From assembly GCA_017545245.1 (NCBI GenBank), contig JAFWPB010000063.1:87569-151568 (forward strand): 64,000 bases of DNA, in the 5' to 3' direction. The notes under the pieces are model-generated. The model did not search any database. It had not been told where the DNA came from and saw only the letters and a program-made list of their open reading frames with translations. The translations under genes were made by a program, and so were the position numbers. Numbering within the stretch: the first letter of the stretch is position 1; each line of letters opens with the position of its first letter. This document shows, one piece after another, positions 42,521 to 51,826 of this stretch. Source of the stretch: Clostridiales bacterium. Lineage in GTDB: Bacteria > Bacillota > Clostridia > Saccharofermentanales > Saccharofermentanaceae.

Positions 42521-44053
42521 TCAGTCATCCTTCTTCGTGTAGCCGAATTCATTCAGGAAAACCGGCTTGTTCTTCCAGTCCTTTCGCACTTTTACGTAAA
42601 GATCGAGGAAGACTTTGCAATCCGTCATCTTCTCGATATTCTGGCGTGCCGCCGTACCGATGCGCTTGATCATCTGGCCGTTCTTGCCTAGAAGGATGCT
42701 CTTGTGCGAGTCCTTTTCGCATATGATCGAAGCATGGATCTTGATCAAAGAACGGTCATAACTGTCGACTGCATCTTCTTTTAATTCCTCTTCAAAAGAA
42801 TCGATCTCCACGGCTGTTCCGTGCGGAATCTCTTCATTTGTGTAATGCAGGATCTGCTCACGGATCAATTCCGCCGAGATCTCGCGCTCGGACTGGTCCG
42901 TCACTTCCTCGATCGGGAAATATCTTGGCTGGGAAGGAAGCTTGCTGATGATAACATCCATCAGTTCTTCGATTCCGTCTTCTTTCAGAGCCGAGATTGG
43001 GATGATTTCTTCAAAATCTGCCATCGCCGAATAGTTCGCGATCAGCGGAAGGAGCGATTCTTTGGAAACCGCATCGGCTTTATTTACAACAAGAAGCAAA
43101 GGCTTCTTCAGTTTCTTTGCTGTCTCTACCGCCTTTTTCTCAACGTTAGCAGGCTTGGAAAAACGACCGTCAACGATCAGGACGACGACATCCGCCCCTT
43201 TTGCCGCACGGAAAGAAGAATCGACCATAAACTCGGAAAGCTTGGATTCCGGACGATGGATACCAGGTGTATCCACGAAGATCACCTGCGCGTCGTCGCG
43301 GTTATAGATCGCAGAGATGTTATTACGTGTTGTCTGCGGCTTATGAGAAACGATAGCCAGCTTCATGCCGGAAATCGCATTCAGAAGCGTGGACTTACCG
43401 ACATTCGGACGTCCGATCAAAGCACAGTAACCGCAGTGCGGCAGGATCTCGCCAACCGGATGCTCCGCTTCAAGCGATTCCGCCTTAGAAGACTTCGCTT
43501 CGCGCTTCGAAGAAACCTCAGAAGCCTCTCTTGGAAGCCCGATCTTCTGCATGATCTCTTCCTGAATGGAAAACATCTTCTCTTCATCTCTGCCATTCTC
43601 ATGGTCAAAACCCAGAAGATGCAGAAAAGAATGCACAGCCAGGAAAACCATCTCGCGCTCCATCGAATGCCCGTATTCCTCGGACTGCTTCTTTGCACAC
43701 TCCGGGCAGATGACCACATCACCGATCATGAGCGTTTTCTTGCCCTTGCTATCGATCGAATAATCGTACGGCATCAGGTCTGAAGAAAGCTTGCCGTCTA
43801 CCATATCGAGAACCGGAAACGAGAGAACATCCGTGACTTTATCGAGTCCTCTGTGCTCGGCATTGAGCTTTTTGATCGCGGCACTTCCGACAAGTTTGAT
43901 ATCTGCACTGACATCACAATCGCCGGAACTTAAACGCTTGTCAATATACGAAGAAGAAAGCAGCACGGCCAGCGCTTCGCTTACACGTGCGCTGAAAGCC
44001 TTCTCTTCCTCTTTACTGTATGAACGTGTCTGGTTATAAATTGAAATACTCAT
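42521..44053 (-). CDS. era: fusion of rRNA-maturation RNase YbeY and GTPase Era
   Basis: One 510-residue frame joins two proteins normally encoded separately. Residues 1-170 are YbeY, with the zinc triad His141, His145 and His151 in AVHSFLHLLGFDHENG. A charged, Ser/Lys/Glu-rich linker follows (about 175-200). Residues 205-510 are Era: G1 GRPNVGKST (214-222), G2/G3 QTTRNN and DTPGIHRP, G4 NKAD, then a KH domain ending with GKNGQMIKRIG and the 16S-binding tail. Both act on 3' end maturation of 16S rRNA in the 30S subunit. No stop or frameshift lies between them. It overlaps the 7TM-HD gene by four bases. Confidence 0.93.
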   Translation of the reverse strand: MSISIYNQTRSYSKEEEKAFSARVSEALAVLLSSSYIDKRLSSGDCDVSADIKLVGSAAIKKLNAEHRGLDKVTDVLSFPVLDMVDGKLSSDLMPYDYSIDSKGKKTLMIGDVVICPECAKKQSEEYGHSMEREMVFLAVHSFLHLLGFDHENGRDEEKMFSIQEEIMQKIGLPREASEVSSKREAKSSKAESLEAEHPVGEILPHCGYCALIGRPNVGKSTLLNAISGMKLAIVSHKPQTTRNNISAIYNRDDAQVIFVDTPGIHRPESKLSEFMVDSSFRAAKGADVVVLIVDGRFSKPANVEKKAVETAKKLKKPLLLVVNKADAVSKESLLPLIANYSAMADFEEIIPISALKEDGIEELMDVIISKLPSQPRYFPIEEVTDQSEREISAELIREQILHYTNEEIPHGTAVEIDSFEEELKEDAVDSYDRSLIKIHASIICEKDSHKSILLGKNGQMIKRIGTAARQNIEKMTDCKVFLDLYVKVRKDWKNKPVFLNEFGYTKKDD

Positions 44054-46137
44054 TCAGGATACTTCACCCTTTCGTGGAAGAAGCCCGCATATACCTGTAT
44101 AAAAGCACTTACGATCAGCTCGAGATCGTTGAATGACAGGTCGGATTTAACCAGCTGGTCTTCTTCGATTTTTGCTTTGATGATCTTACGGCAGAGGTCT
44201 TCTGTTTCTTCAAGATCACGTACACCCTTGGAACGGATCGCCGCTTCGCAGGAGTCAGCGATCATGATGATTGCCGATTCTTTTGTAGTAGGAACAGAAC
44301 CCTTATAACTGAAATCCGCCTTATTCGGGAGCGGCTCGCCTTTTTCTTCTGCTTCCTTCTTGGCTTTCTGGTAGAAATAGCCCGGACAGGTCGTACCATG
44401 ATGCTCCAGAATAATGCTCTGGATCGGGAGCGGCAGGAACGCCTTCTTCGCCAGTTTCAAACCATCCGACGGATGCGCGGTAATGATCTGGATACTCTTT
44501 TCGATCGGCAGTGAATCATGCGGGTTCACGCCATCCTGCTGGTTTTCCGTAAAATACTCCGGACACTCGAGCTTACCGATATCGTGATAATACGAACCTA
44601 CCTTGGCAAGAAGTGCATTGGCACCAATTGCTTCAGCAGCGGAGTCGGCGAGGTTCGCGACCATGATGCTGTGCTGGTATGTACCCGGTGCCTCAAGGAA
44701 AAGACGTTTCAGCAAAGGATGGCTCTGCTGCGCCAGATCGAGGAGTCGCATCGGGGATGCCGTATTGGAGATCAGTTCAAACAGAGGCTGACATCCGATG
44801 GCCGCGATAACGGAACAGCCGGAACCTACTGCACTCCAGAGTATGGAATTGAACGTATCTGTTTTGGATGCCTGGTTGACCAGGTTATACGCAAAGGAAG
44901 CAAACACGGAACCGAGAGTCGTAAAGATGATCAAGGTCGCGGAATTATAACGGTGATTGCGCTGACCGGTGATGACACTGCTGATGAAAATACCGATCAG
45001 GGAAACAAATACCAGTTCTGTATTAAAGTCGCTCATCGGGAGTATGACCAGCATGGCCAGAGTACTCAGGATAATACCGCTTCGGATTCCGAGATACATG
45101 GCGAAAATAACGCTCGTAAATACGATCGCACTGAAAAGCGGATGAATGTTCGAAAGATAGATGCCTGCTGCTACAGGGACTACAAATGCAAGCAGCAACG
45201 AGATACCAGTCTTTGAATCGATTTCGAACTGCTTATCCCTGTGAAGCATGTAAAAAGCTCCGGCAAAGAATATGATGAATACATAAACAATGATACCGAG
45301 AAGCAGCTTCAGGTCGAAACGAGAACCGGAAAGAAGATCGAGGTCTTTCAGCTGGCTGTAGATCTTCGGCGTGATCGTTTCCCCGACACTTACGATACGC
45401 GTACCCTTCTGGATCATGGCCGGCTCGTTGATCGCATTGCTGTACGCCGTCTCTCTCGCCTGCTCCGTCGCTTTTGAATCATAAGTAGCATTTGGCTTGA
45501 GTAACGCATTCAGGATCACTTTCAGGAGATCCGATTTCATAGCATAATCATCGTTCACACCGATCCGGAAGTCATCGAACTCCGAAACGGCATTATTGAT
45601 CTCGATCGGCAAGGTCTGCACATCGAGCGCATACATGCACAGCATCTGTGTGATGGAAACCGCGTCATTTTCCAGATGGGAAAACTCTACGAAAGAAACA
45701 TTGGCGAGCGTGTACGCATTCTTCGGTGAAAGCTCAAGGCTGAACGATTCCTTGATTGCCTTCTTAAAAAGGTCTGCCACTTCCTGCTTGGTGCGGAGTA
45801 CCGTGCCGAATTCATCGACATTGTTATCTCTCAGCTGCGCACAATACTTGAAGAATTCCTCGATCGTTTCTTTGTTGGTTTCCGAGATATCGTCGGAAAT
45901 CACATAGATCGGGGCAACTTCCGTCTTGGCGACAAGCGCACGTCTCTCGGTCTCGTAAGTATCGATCGCGGAACGGGATGCCGTGATATCGTATTCACTG
46001 ACAGAACCCTGGGAAACGTTATAGACCATCGGCAGAGAACCGATATAAATGATTGCAATAAGAAGGGCAGCAAAAACCGGCATCAAAGAATAACGGATGA
46101 CCTTAAAAAGCTTCTGGTTTTTCTTGTTATTCTTCAC
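44050..46137 (-). CDS. 7TM-HD cyclic-di-AMP phosphodiesterase, PgpH/YqfF family
   Basis: A 695-residue membrane protein. One N-terminal helix (about 15-33) leads to an extracytoplasmic 7TMR-HDED region, then a block of seven hydrophobic segments (about 275-450) and a cytosolic HD domain with HSIMVANLAD and YYHDIGKLECPEYF, in which the HD pair binds the metals. Family members (Listeria PgpH) degrade c-di-AMP. It sits between phoH and ybeY-era, the conserved Firmicute order, overlapping both by four bases. Confidence 0.92.
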   Translation of the reverse strand: MKNNKKNQKLFKVIRYSLMPVFAALLIAIIYIGSLPMVYNVSQGSVSEYDITASRSAIDTYETERRALVAKTEVAPIYVISDDISETNKETIEEFFKYCAQLRDNNVDEFGTVLRTKQEVADLFKKAIKESFSLELSPKNAYTLANVSFVEFSHLENDAVSITQMLCMYALDVQTLPIEINNAVSEFDDFRIGVNDDYAMKSDLLKVILNALLKPNATYDSKATEQARETAYSNAINEPAMIQKGTRIVSVGETITPKIYSQLKDLDLLSGSRFDLKLLLGIIVYVFIIFFAGAFYMLHRDKQFEIDSKTGISLLLAFVVPVAAGIYLSNIHPLFSAIVFTSVIFAMYLGIRSGIILSTLAMLVILPMSDFNTELVFVSLIGIFISSVITGQRNHRYNSATLIIFTTLGSVFASFAYNLVNQASKTDTFNSILWSAVGSGCSVIAAIGCQPLFELISNTASPMRLLDLAQQSHPLLKRLFLEAPGTYQHSIMVANLADSAAEAIGANALLAKVGSYYHDIGKLECPEYFTENQQDGVNPHDSLPIEKSIQIITAHPSDGLKLAKKAFLPLPIQSIILEHHGTTCPGYFYQKAKKEAEEKGEPLPNKADFSYKGSVPTTKESAIIMIADSCEAAIRSKGVRDLEETEDLCRKIIKAKIEEDQLVKSDLSFNDLELIVSAFIQVYAGFFHERVKYPE

Positions 46138-47111
46138 TCGCTCTTCCCTTCCTTTCTTCTTGCATTATAAGCCATTATGATTCTTTGTACCAATGGATTA
46201 CGCACGATATCCGCTTCTTTCAGAGACACCGTCGCGATTCCCTTGATATCTTTGAGGATACTCATGGCATCGTCGAGACCGTTTTTATATCCCAAAGGAA
46301 GGTCAATCTGCGTTGTATCGCCGCAGACACAGACGCGGGAATGCATGCCCATACGGGTCAGGAACATCATCATCTGCTCGATCGTCGTATTCTGGGCTTC
46401 ATCCAGAAGAATGAACGAATCATCGAGGTTTCGGCCACGCATATATGCAAGCGGAGATACTTCAATGATCCCTTTATCGATATTTCTCTCAAAATTCTCA
46501 CGGCCCATCAGCTCCAGCAGCGCATCGTAGATCGGCCGCATATACGGATCGACCTTTTCCTCGATATCGCCTGGAAGATAACCGAGCTTCTCGCCTGCTT
46601 CCACAGCTGGACGTGTCAGAATGATCCTCGACACGGAACGGTTACGTAAAGCGAGGACCGCCATTGCCACGCCAAGGAAAGTCTTACCGGAACCGGCAGG
46701 GCCCTTGCATATCACGACATCATTTTTAGAGATAGCATCGACATATACACGCTGGCCAAGTGTCTTGGCGCGGATCGTACGACCATTTGGCGTTGTGAAA
46801 AGGATCGGCGCGTCTTCTTCAATAAACTCAGCAAGAAGGTTTTCTTTCTCGAGAAAAGACAGGTAACGGACGGTAGAATCGTCCAGTTCCTCTTCTTTAT
46901 CCAGAAATGTATCGATGGCAGAAAACAGCGAAGATACGTGATCGAGATTACGGACGTCGCCCTTGACGGACAGACCCGAATCACAAGGTACGATCTCGCA
47001 GCCGAAGATATCAGCCACAATAGAAAGCCAGCTGCCGTTATTTGCACAGATCTCAAAAAGATGATTCACATTTATGAAGATTTCGTCTTTCAAGCTGTTT
47101 CTCCTCAACAA
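46134..47111 (-). CDS. phoH: PhoH-family ATPase
   Basis: A 325-residue PhoH protein (PhoL/YqfE subgroup). Walker A is CKGPAGSGKTFLG near residues 136-148 and Walker B SFILLDEAQNTT near 231. An N-terminal small domain precedes it. Members are linked to RNA metabolism and lie beside ybeY in most bacteria. Its first bases overlap the rluD-type gene by seven. Confidence 0.92.
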   Translation of the reverse strand: MLRRNSLKDEIFINVNHLFEICANNGSWLSIVADIFGCEIVPCDSGLSVKGDVRNLDHVSSLFSAIDTFLDKEEELDDSTVRYLSFLEKENLLAEFIEEDAPILFTTPNGRTIRAKTLGQRVYVDAISKNDVVICKGPAGSGKTFLGVAMAVLALRNRSVSRIILTRPAVEAGEKLGYLPGDIEEKVDPYMRPIYDALLELMGRENFERNIDKGIIEVSPLAYMRGRNLDDSFILLDEAQNTTIEQMMMFLTRMGMHSRVCVCGDTTQIDLPLGYKNGLDDAMSILKDIKGIATVSLKEADIVRNPLVQRIIMAYNARRKEGKSE

Positions 47112-48013
47112 TCGTTACGTAGTAATTCCAGTAGCTTCTTATAATGTTCCGGCACATCGACAGTAAATGATATGATCTCTTCCGTACGCGGATGTACGAA
47201 TCGGATCGAAGTACTGTGCAATGCCTGTCCACTTAGATTATACCTTTCTCTCTTCGGCGCATAAAGCGGGTCGCCGATACAAGGATGGCCGATATATGTC
47301 ATATGTGCACGGATCTGATGTGTACGTCCTGTCTCGAGGCGGCAAAGAAGATCCGTTCCTTTACGGAAACGCTCAATTACTTCGAAATGCGTGATGGAAT
47401 CTTTTCCGCCTTCACAGACCGTCATCTTTCTTCGATCGTTCAAAGCACGGCCAATTGGTGCATGGATCGTTCCTTTATCGGAATCAACGATGCCATAGAC
47501 ACAGGCACGGTACTCTCTAACCACTTCGTGATTGGCGATCATCTGCGCCATGGCCATATGCGTCTCATTATTCTTGACTGCAACCATAAGTCCGGAAGTG
47601 TCCATATCGATTCTGTGGACGATACCCGGACGGATGACGCCGTTAATATCGGAAAGCTGTCCCTGACAGTGATATAACAGCGCGTTAACAAGTGTTCCGG
47701 AATAATGTCCCGGAGCAGGATGCACGACCATGCCCTGCGGCTTGTTGATGATCAGAAGATCTTTGTCTTCATAAACGATATCAAGTGGAATGTCTTCCGG
47801 CTTTGCATCCGTATCGACCGGTTCCGGGAAATCGATCGAGATCTCTTCCCCGCCGAATACTTTCAAAGATGCTTTTACCGGTTTTCCATTAACCAGAACG
47901 GCGCCATCGGAAATCAGCTGGGCCGCACGGGAACGCGAAAGATCCGGACACGCTTTTGGAATATACGCGTCGACTCTTCCTTCAAAGTTTTCTACTGAAA
48001 AAGTCTCAATCAT
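47105..48013 (-). CDS. rluD: RluD-family 23S rRNA pseudouridine synthase
   Basis: It isomerises uridines in 23S rRNA. An N-terminal S4 domain (about 1-70, SRSRAAQLISDGAVLVNGKPV) is followed by the catalytic domain with HRIDMDTSGLMV, whose Asp is the nucleophile, and the conserved GRTHQIRAHM. ATG at 48013 is chosen because it overlaps the lspA stop in the usual ATGA-like arrangement; the open frame extends 19 codons further into lspA. The length is then 302 residues, standard. Exact target position (RluD or RluC-like) is not decided by sequence. Confidence 0.93.
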   Translation of the reverse strand: MIETFSVENFEGRVDAYIPKACPDLSRSRAAQLISDGAVLVNGKPVKASLKVFGGEEISIDFPEPVDTDAKPEDIPLDIVYEDKDLLIINKPQGMVVHPAPGHYSGTLVNALLYHCQGQLSDINGVIRPGIVHRIDMDTSGLMVAVKNNETHMAMAQMIANHEVVREYRACVYGIVDSDKGTIHAPIGRALNDRRKMTVCEGGKDSITHFEVIERFRKGTDLLCRLETGRTHQIRAHMTYIGHPCIGDPLYAPKRERYNLSGQALHSTSIRFVHPRTEEIISFTVDVPEHYKKLLELLRNDC

Positions 48014-48563
48014 GCTTTTCCTCTTCCGATTTATCACTGCTAAATGGAATCTCCGGAATGAATCTGTCACTGAAGATCAGTAAAACTGCCAGCACGATGC
48101 AGGATACGGTAACACAGATATCCGCAACATTAAAGATCGGGAATGTATAGCTTCCGAAATCAAAACGCAGGAAGTCCACAACATAGTTCAGGCGGACTCT
48201 GTCGATCAAGTTGCCAAGTGTGCCTGCAGCAAGGAAGATCAGACAGGTGCAAAGACGTGTACTCTTAAACTTCGTCAGTACGAAGAACGCAATAAACAGA
48301 ACAACGACCAGCGCGATCGCAGATACGATCGACAATACCTTTACGCCCCAGCTCTGGTTGGCAAACATGCTGAAAGCGCTTCCTTTATTTCTCACATACA
48401 TCAGCGAAAAGAATCCGCCGATCACAGGTTTGACCTGCGCGATCGCAAAAGACTTGGTGATCAGATCTTTTGTAAACTGATCGATACCGGTAAGCAGTAT
48501 GAAAAGCTGCACATACAGTACGTATGTCACCCAGGTCACCTTGTGTTGTCCGAATTTACTCAT
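48006..48563 (-). CDS. lspA: lipoprotein signal peptidase
   Basis: It removes signal peptides of prolipoproteins such as the three binding proteins in this window. Four membrane helices are visible, with the catalytic aspartates in GIDQFTKDLI (about 26-35 carries one conserved Asp), GTLGNLIDRVRLNYVVDF (about 120-137) and FNVADICVT. The 185-residue length is slightly long because of an N-terminal extension and a charged tail. It overlaps ymdB by eight bases and rluD by eight. Confidence 0.93.
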   Translation of the reverse strand: MSKFGQHKVTWVTYVLYVQLFILLTGIDQFTKDLITKSFAIAQVKPVIGGFFSLMYVRNKGSAFSMFANQSWGVKVLSIVSAIALVVVLFIAFFVLTKFKSTRLCTCLIFLAAGTLGNLIDRVRLNYVVDFLRFDFGSYTFPIFNVADICVTVSCIVLAVLLIFSDRFIPEIPFSSDKSEEEKHD

Positions 48564-49344
48564 AAAGTCGTACCCTCTCTATTTTTAAGCATTTTCCTGT
48601 ATTTGTATCCAGCTCGGCCAGGATCGCATTCATCTCTGCTTCGCCTTCCGCCGGAAGATATTTCGATGGGAGCTTATCCTTAAGGCGCCGCAATGACGCA
48701 TCCGGATTCATTCCGATAATACCGGCTCTTGTACCGGTCATGCCGACATCGGTGATATACCCCGTGCCACATGGAAGTATCGTCTCATCTGCCGTAACGA
48801 CATGGGTGTGCGTGCCAAGTACCAAGGATACTTTTCCGTCGGCAAAAGCACCGAAGGCGAGCTTTTCACTTGTCGTTTCCGCGTGAAAATCGACGAGAAT
48901 ATTGGTAGGTGTGTATTCCTTCTTCCAACGCTCGATATTCTTCTCAAAATAGGAAAAAGGCGAATCCGCATTCGGCGTGATAAAGATCTGTCCCATCAAG
49001 CTTATGACGAGAAGCCGCCCCTTTTCGCCCAGATCGATCAGATACTCATCGAATCCCGGCCACGCATCACTGACATTGGCAGGTCTCACGATCTTCTTTT
49101 CCGAATCGGCGAACCTAAGATAATCTACGCAGGAGAAAGAATGATTTCCCAAAGTCAGGCAATCTGCACCATATGAGAAAAGATCCTTGGCAGAACTGTA
49201 GTTGATACCAAGCCCGGCGGCCGAATTCTCCGCATTTACGACACAGGCATCTACCTTTCTTTCCGCAAGAAAGGATTTCAGGTTATTCTTTAGCATGCGT
49301 TTGCCCGGATGGGCGACCACATCACCTACAAACAGTACGCGCAA
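48556..49344 (-). CDS. ymdB: YmdB-family metallophosphodiesterase
   Basis: A 262-residue calcineurin-like phosphoesterase (TIGR00282). Metal ligands are visible in VGDVVAHPGK, NAENSAAG, LGNHSF, VDFHAETTSEK and GTHTHV. Bacillus YmdB hydrolyses 2',3'-cAMP and affects biofilm and RNA turnover. It lies downstream of rny, as in Bacillus, though a terminator hairpin separates the two. Confidence 0.92.
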   Translation of the reverse strand: MRVLFVGDVVAHPGKRMLKNNLKSFLAERKVDACVVNAENSAAGLGINYSSAKDLFSYGADCLTLGNHSFSCVDYLRFADSEKKIVRPANVSDAWPGFDEYLIDLGEKGRLLVISLMGQIFITPNADSPFSYFEKNIERWKKEYTPTNILVDFHAETTSEKLAFGAFADGKVSLVLGTHTHVVTADETILPCGTGYITDVGMTGTRAGIIGMNPDASLRRLKDKLPSKYLPAEGEAEMNAILAELDTNTGKCLKIERVRLYE

Positions 49345-49438
49345 CAGTCATTCCTCAATTCCATAAAAATCTGATATGTATTCTACCACAAAATCATCTT
49401 TAATCCTTATAAAAATAGAAATTCGTCTTCTTGCACAG

Positions 49439-49470
49439 AAAAAGGACTGTCTCCATACGGAAACAGTCCT
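49439..49470 (-). terminator. terminator between rny and ymdB
   Basis: AGGACTGT pairs with ACAGTCCT around a 16-base loop on the minus strand, followed by TTTTTC, 10 bases past the rny stop. Some read-through into the ymdB operon is possible since no strong promoter is seen in 49345-49438. Confidence 0.8.
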
Positions 49471-49480
49471 CTTGTCCTCT

Positions 49481-51070
49481 TTACTTTGCTACGTCCGAAA
49501 CACGGGTCTCACGGATAATATTGACCTTTATCTGGCCAGGATAATCCAACTCTTCTTCAATCTTCTTACAGATATCACGAGCACGAAGGATCATCTCGTC
49601 ATCAGAGACCTTCTCAGGACTTACCATAACACGGATCTCACGACCGGCTTGGATAGCAAATGCTTTTTCGACACCATCAAAACCTGTAGCGATCTCTTCC
49701 AATTTCTGAATTCTCTTTACATATGTTTCCATATTTTCACGACGCGCACCCGGTCTTGCAGCAGAAATAGCATCTGCAGCGGCAACCAGTACCGAAATCT
49801 CGGATGTCGGTTCAACGTCGCCATGGTGCGACATGATCGCATTGATAACCGTATCATTTTCTTTATAACGGCGTGCGATATCTGCACCAAGTTCTATATG
49901 AGAACCCTCAAGTTCAAAGTCAGCAGCTTTTCCGATATCATGTAAAAGACCTGCTCTTCGAGCAAGTATTTCATCCAGACCTAATTCCGCCGCCATCATG
50001 CTGGCCAGCCAGGCGACTTCGATTGAATGTTGCAACACATTCTGCCCGTAACTCGTACGATAACGTAAACGTCCGAGATACTTGATGATCTCCGGATTCA
50101 GACCGACGATGCCTGTATCGAAGGCAGCTCTCTCGCCTTCCTGCTTGATCGTCTGGTTGACTTCCTTACGGGCTTTATTACACATTTCTTCGATTCTGGC
50201 AGGATGGATACGACCATCCAAAATCAATCTCTCGATCGTAAGACGCGCAATCTCACGTCGAATCGGGTCAAAACTCGATAGGATTACGGCCTCTGGAGTG
50301 TCATCGATAATGATGTCAACTCCTGTGCTTGTCTCAATTGCACGAATATTTCTTCCCTCTCGGCCGATAATACGTCCCTTCATCTCATCATTCGGCAGGG
50401 ACACCACCGATACGGTCACTTCGGAAACATAGTCCGAAGCATAACGCTGAATCGCATTTACAACGACTTCGCGTGCTTTCTTATCCGCATCTGCCTTCGT
50501 CTGTTCCTCCATCTGCTTAAGCATAACGGCCATATCGTGACTGTATTCCTGCTTCGCAGCATCCAAAACCAGGTTTCTGGCATCACTTACGGATAATCCG
50601 GATACCTTTTCCAACTCAATCACTTTCTGATGTTCGAGCTCCTTCGCCTTTTCTTCCATGGCCATAACGTCGCTCACACGGGATTCCAAAGCCTCTTCTT
50701 TCTGTTCCATGGCTTCGATCTTTCGATTGAGGGATTCCTCCTTCTGATCCAAACGGTTTCTTTCTCTGGCTATTTCCGATTTCTTCTCACGTACATCACG
50801 TTCCAACTCCAACTTGGCGTTGGTGATCTCTTCCTTAGCCTGTAAAAGAAGTTCTCTCTTTCTACTTTCTGCAGTCTTCTGCGCCTCACCAATCACTTTC
50901 TCAGCATCTTCTTCAGCCTTGGTCATGTCCTCTTCAAGCTTCTTCTGCTTTGCTGACATACCCTTGCGATAATATAATACAGAAAAAAACACACTGATGA
51001 GAGCACCAACTACGAAAGCAATTACGATTAATAGAATTGCTAACCAAAGTTCTATGGTACTCACCTCCAA
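49481..51070 (-). CDS. rny: ribonuclease Y
   Basis: A membrane-anchored endoribonuclease that starts mRNA decay. An N-terminal helix (about 8-30) is followed by a long coiled coil (about 40-200), a KH domain ([15 protein letters not shown] near 235) and the HD domain ([17 protein letters not shown] near 370). The 529-residue length is typical. The start is uncertain: the frame can open at TTG 51070, but no ribosome site precedes it, and a strong GGAGG lies inside, seven bases before an in-frame ATA (51055). See the findings. Confidence 0.93.
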   Translation of the reverse strand: MEVSTIELWLAILLIVIAFVVGALISVFFSVLYYRKGMSAKQKKLEEDMTKAEEDAEKVIGEAQKTAESRKRELLLQAKEEITNAKLELERDVREKKSEIARERNRLDQKEESLNRKIEAMEQKEEALESRVSDVMAMEEKAKELEHQKVIELEKVSGLSVSDARNLVLDAAKQEYSHDMAVMLKQMEEQTKADADKKAREVVVNAIQRYASDYVSEVTVSVVSLPNDEMKGRIIGREGRNIRAIETSTGVDIIIDDTPEAVILSSFDPIRREIARLTIERLILDGRIHPARIEEMCNKARKEVNQTIKQEGERAAFDTGIVGLNPEIIKYLGRLRYRTSYGQNVLQHSIEVAWLASMMAAELGLDEILARRAGLLHDIGKAADFELEGSHIELGADIARRYKENDTVINAIMSHHGDVEPTSEISVLVAAADAISAARPGARRENMETYVKRIQKLEEIATGFDGVEKAFAIQAGREIRVMVSPEKVSDDEMILRARDICKKIEEELDYPGQIKVNIIRETRVSDVAK

Positions 51071-51089
51071 TATTTAATTTTCAAGATTC

Positions 51090-51117
51090 AAAAAAGAGTG
51101 TTCAAAAAGAACACCCT
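51090..51117 (-). terminator. terminator after the flavin reductase operon
   Basis: GGGTGTTC and GAACACTC pair around TTTTT on the minus strand and are followed by TTTTTT, 35 bases past the reductase stop and just before rny. Confidence 0.8.
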
Positions 51118-51151
51118 ATAATTTTATATATAAATTACTTCGATTGTCAAC

Positions 51152-51808
51152 TTATTTCCGAGTCGACTTCTTCTTCGTAGAAGAGCCTTTTCCCTTGGAC
51201 TTAGCAGGCATTCTGCGCTTTAAAGCTTCTTTGGAAGCGACCGAATATCCGAAAAAGCCGAGGATGTCTCCAAGCTTATAGTATTCACCGTGAGAATAAG
51301 CCACCAGGCCCGCTTTTTCCAGGCAGATCTTGCCCTTCTCGTCGATCAAGGACTCGTCAACCGTAACACCAACAACCTCCGCCAGGAACATATCGTGCGA
51401 ACCAAGCTCAATCACGTCGCGGACCTTGCAGGCGATGGAGACCGGTGCTTCCTCGATGGACGGCGCATAGGACAGATTCGGTGTCTCTACAGCATGAAGA
51501 CCGAGAACTTCAAACTTATCTTCTTTTGCACCGGAACGCACACCACAGTAATCGCAGGCCTTTACAAGCTTTTCATTTACGAGGTTGATGACGAACTCCT
51601 GCGTTTCACAGATCAAGCCATGGGAATGACGGGATTTTCTTACGGAACAGGAAACCATCGGTGGCTCCGAATTAACCGTTCCGGCCCACGCCAGCGTAAT
51701 GATGTTCGGGCCCTTACCCTCTTTCTTCGGTTCTTTTCCCGCACAGGAAACCATAATGACCGGAACCGGGTTCAGGATCGTGGATGGTGACATAGAAATC
51801 TTACTCAT
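51152..51808 (-). CDS. flavin reductase-like FMN-binding protein
   Basis: A 218-residue protein of the flavoredoxin/flavin reductase family. The FMN-binding beta barrel shows NIITLAWAGTVNSEPPMVSCSVRKSRHS near residue 40 in two segments (TLAWAGT, PPMVSCSVRKSRHS) and EFVINLVNEKLV. The final 25 residues are very basic (KGKGSSTKKKSTRK), an unusual tail that could bind nucleic acid or membrane. It is last in an operon with a GNAT-MGMT fusion. The electron partner is unknown. Confidence 0.85.
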   Translation of the reverse strand: MSKISMSPSTILNPVPVIMVSCAGKEPKKEGKGPNIITLAWAGTVNSEPPMVSCSVRKSRHSHGLICETQEFVINLVNEKLVKACDYCGVRSGAKEDKFEVLGLHAVETPNLSYAPSIEEAPVSIACKVRDVIELGSHDMFLAEVVGVTVDESLIDEKGKICLEKAGLVAYSHGEYYKLGDILGFFGYSVASKEALKRRMPAKSKGKGSSTKKKSTRK

Positions 51809-51826
51809 TTTAAATCTCCTCTCAAA

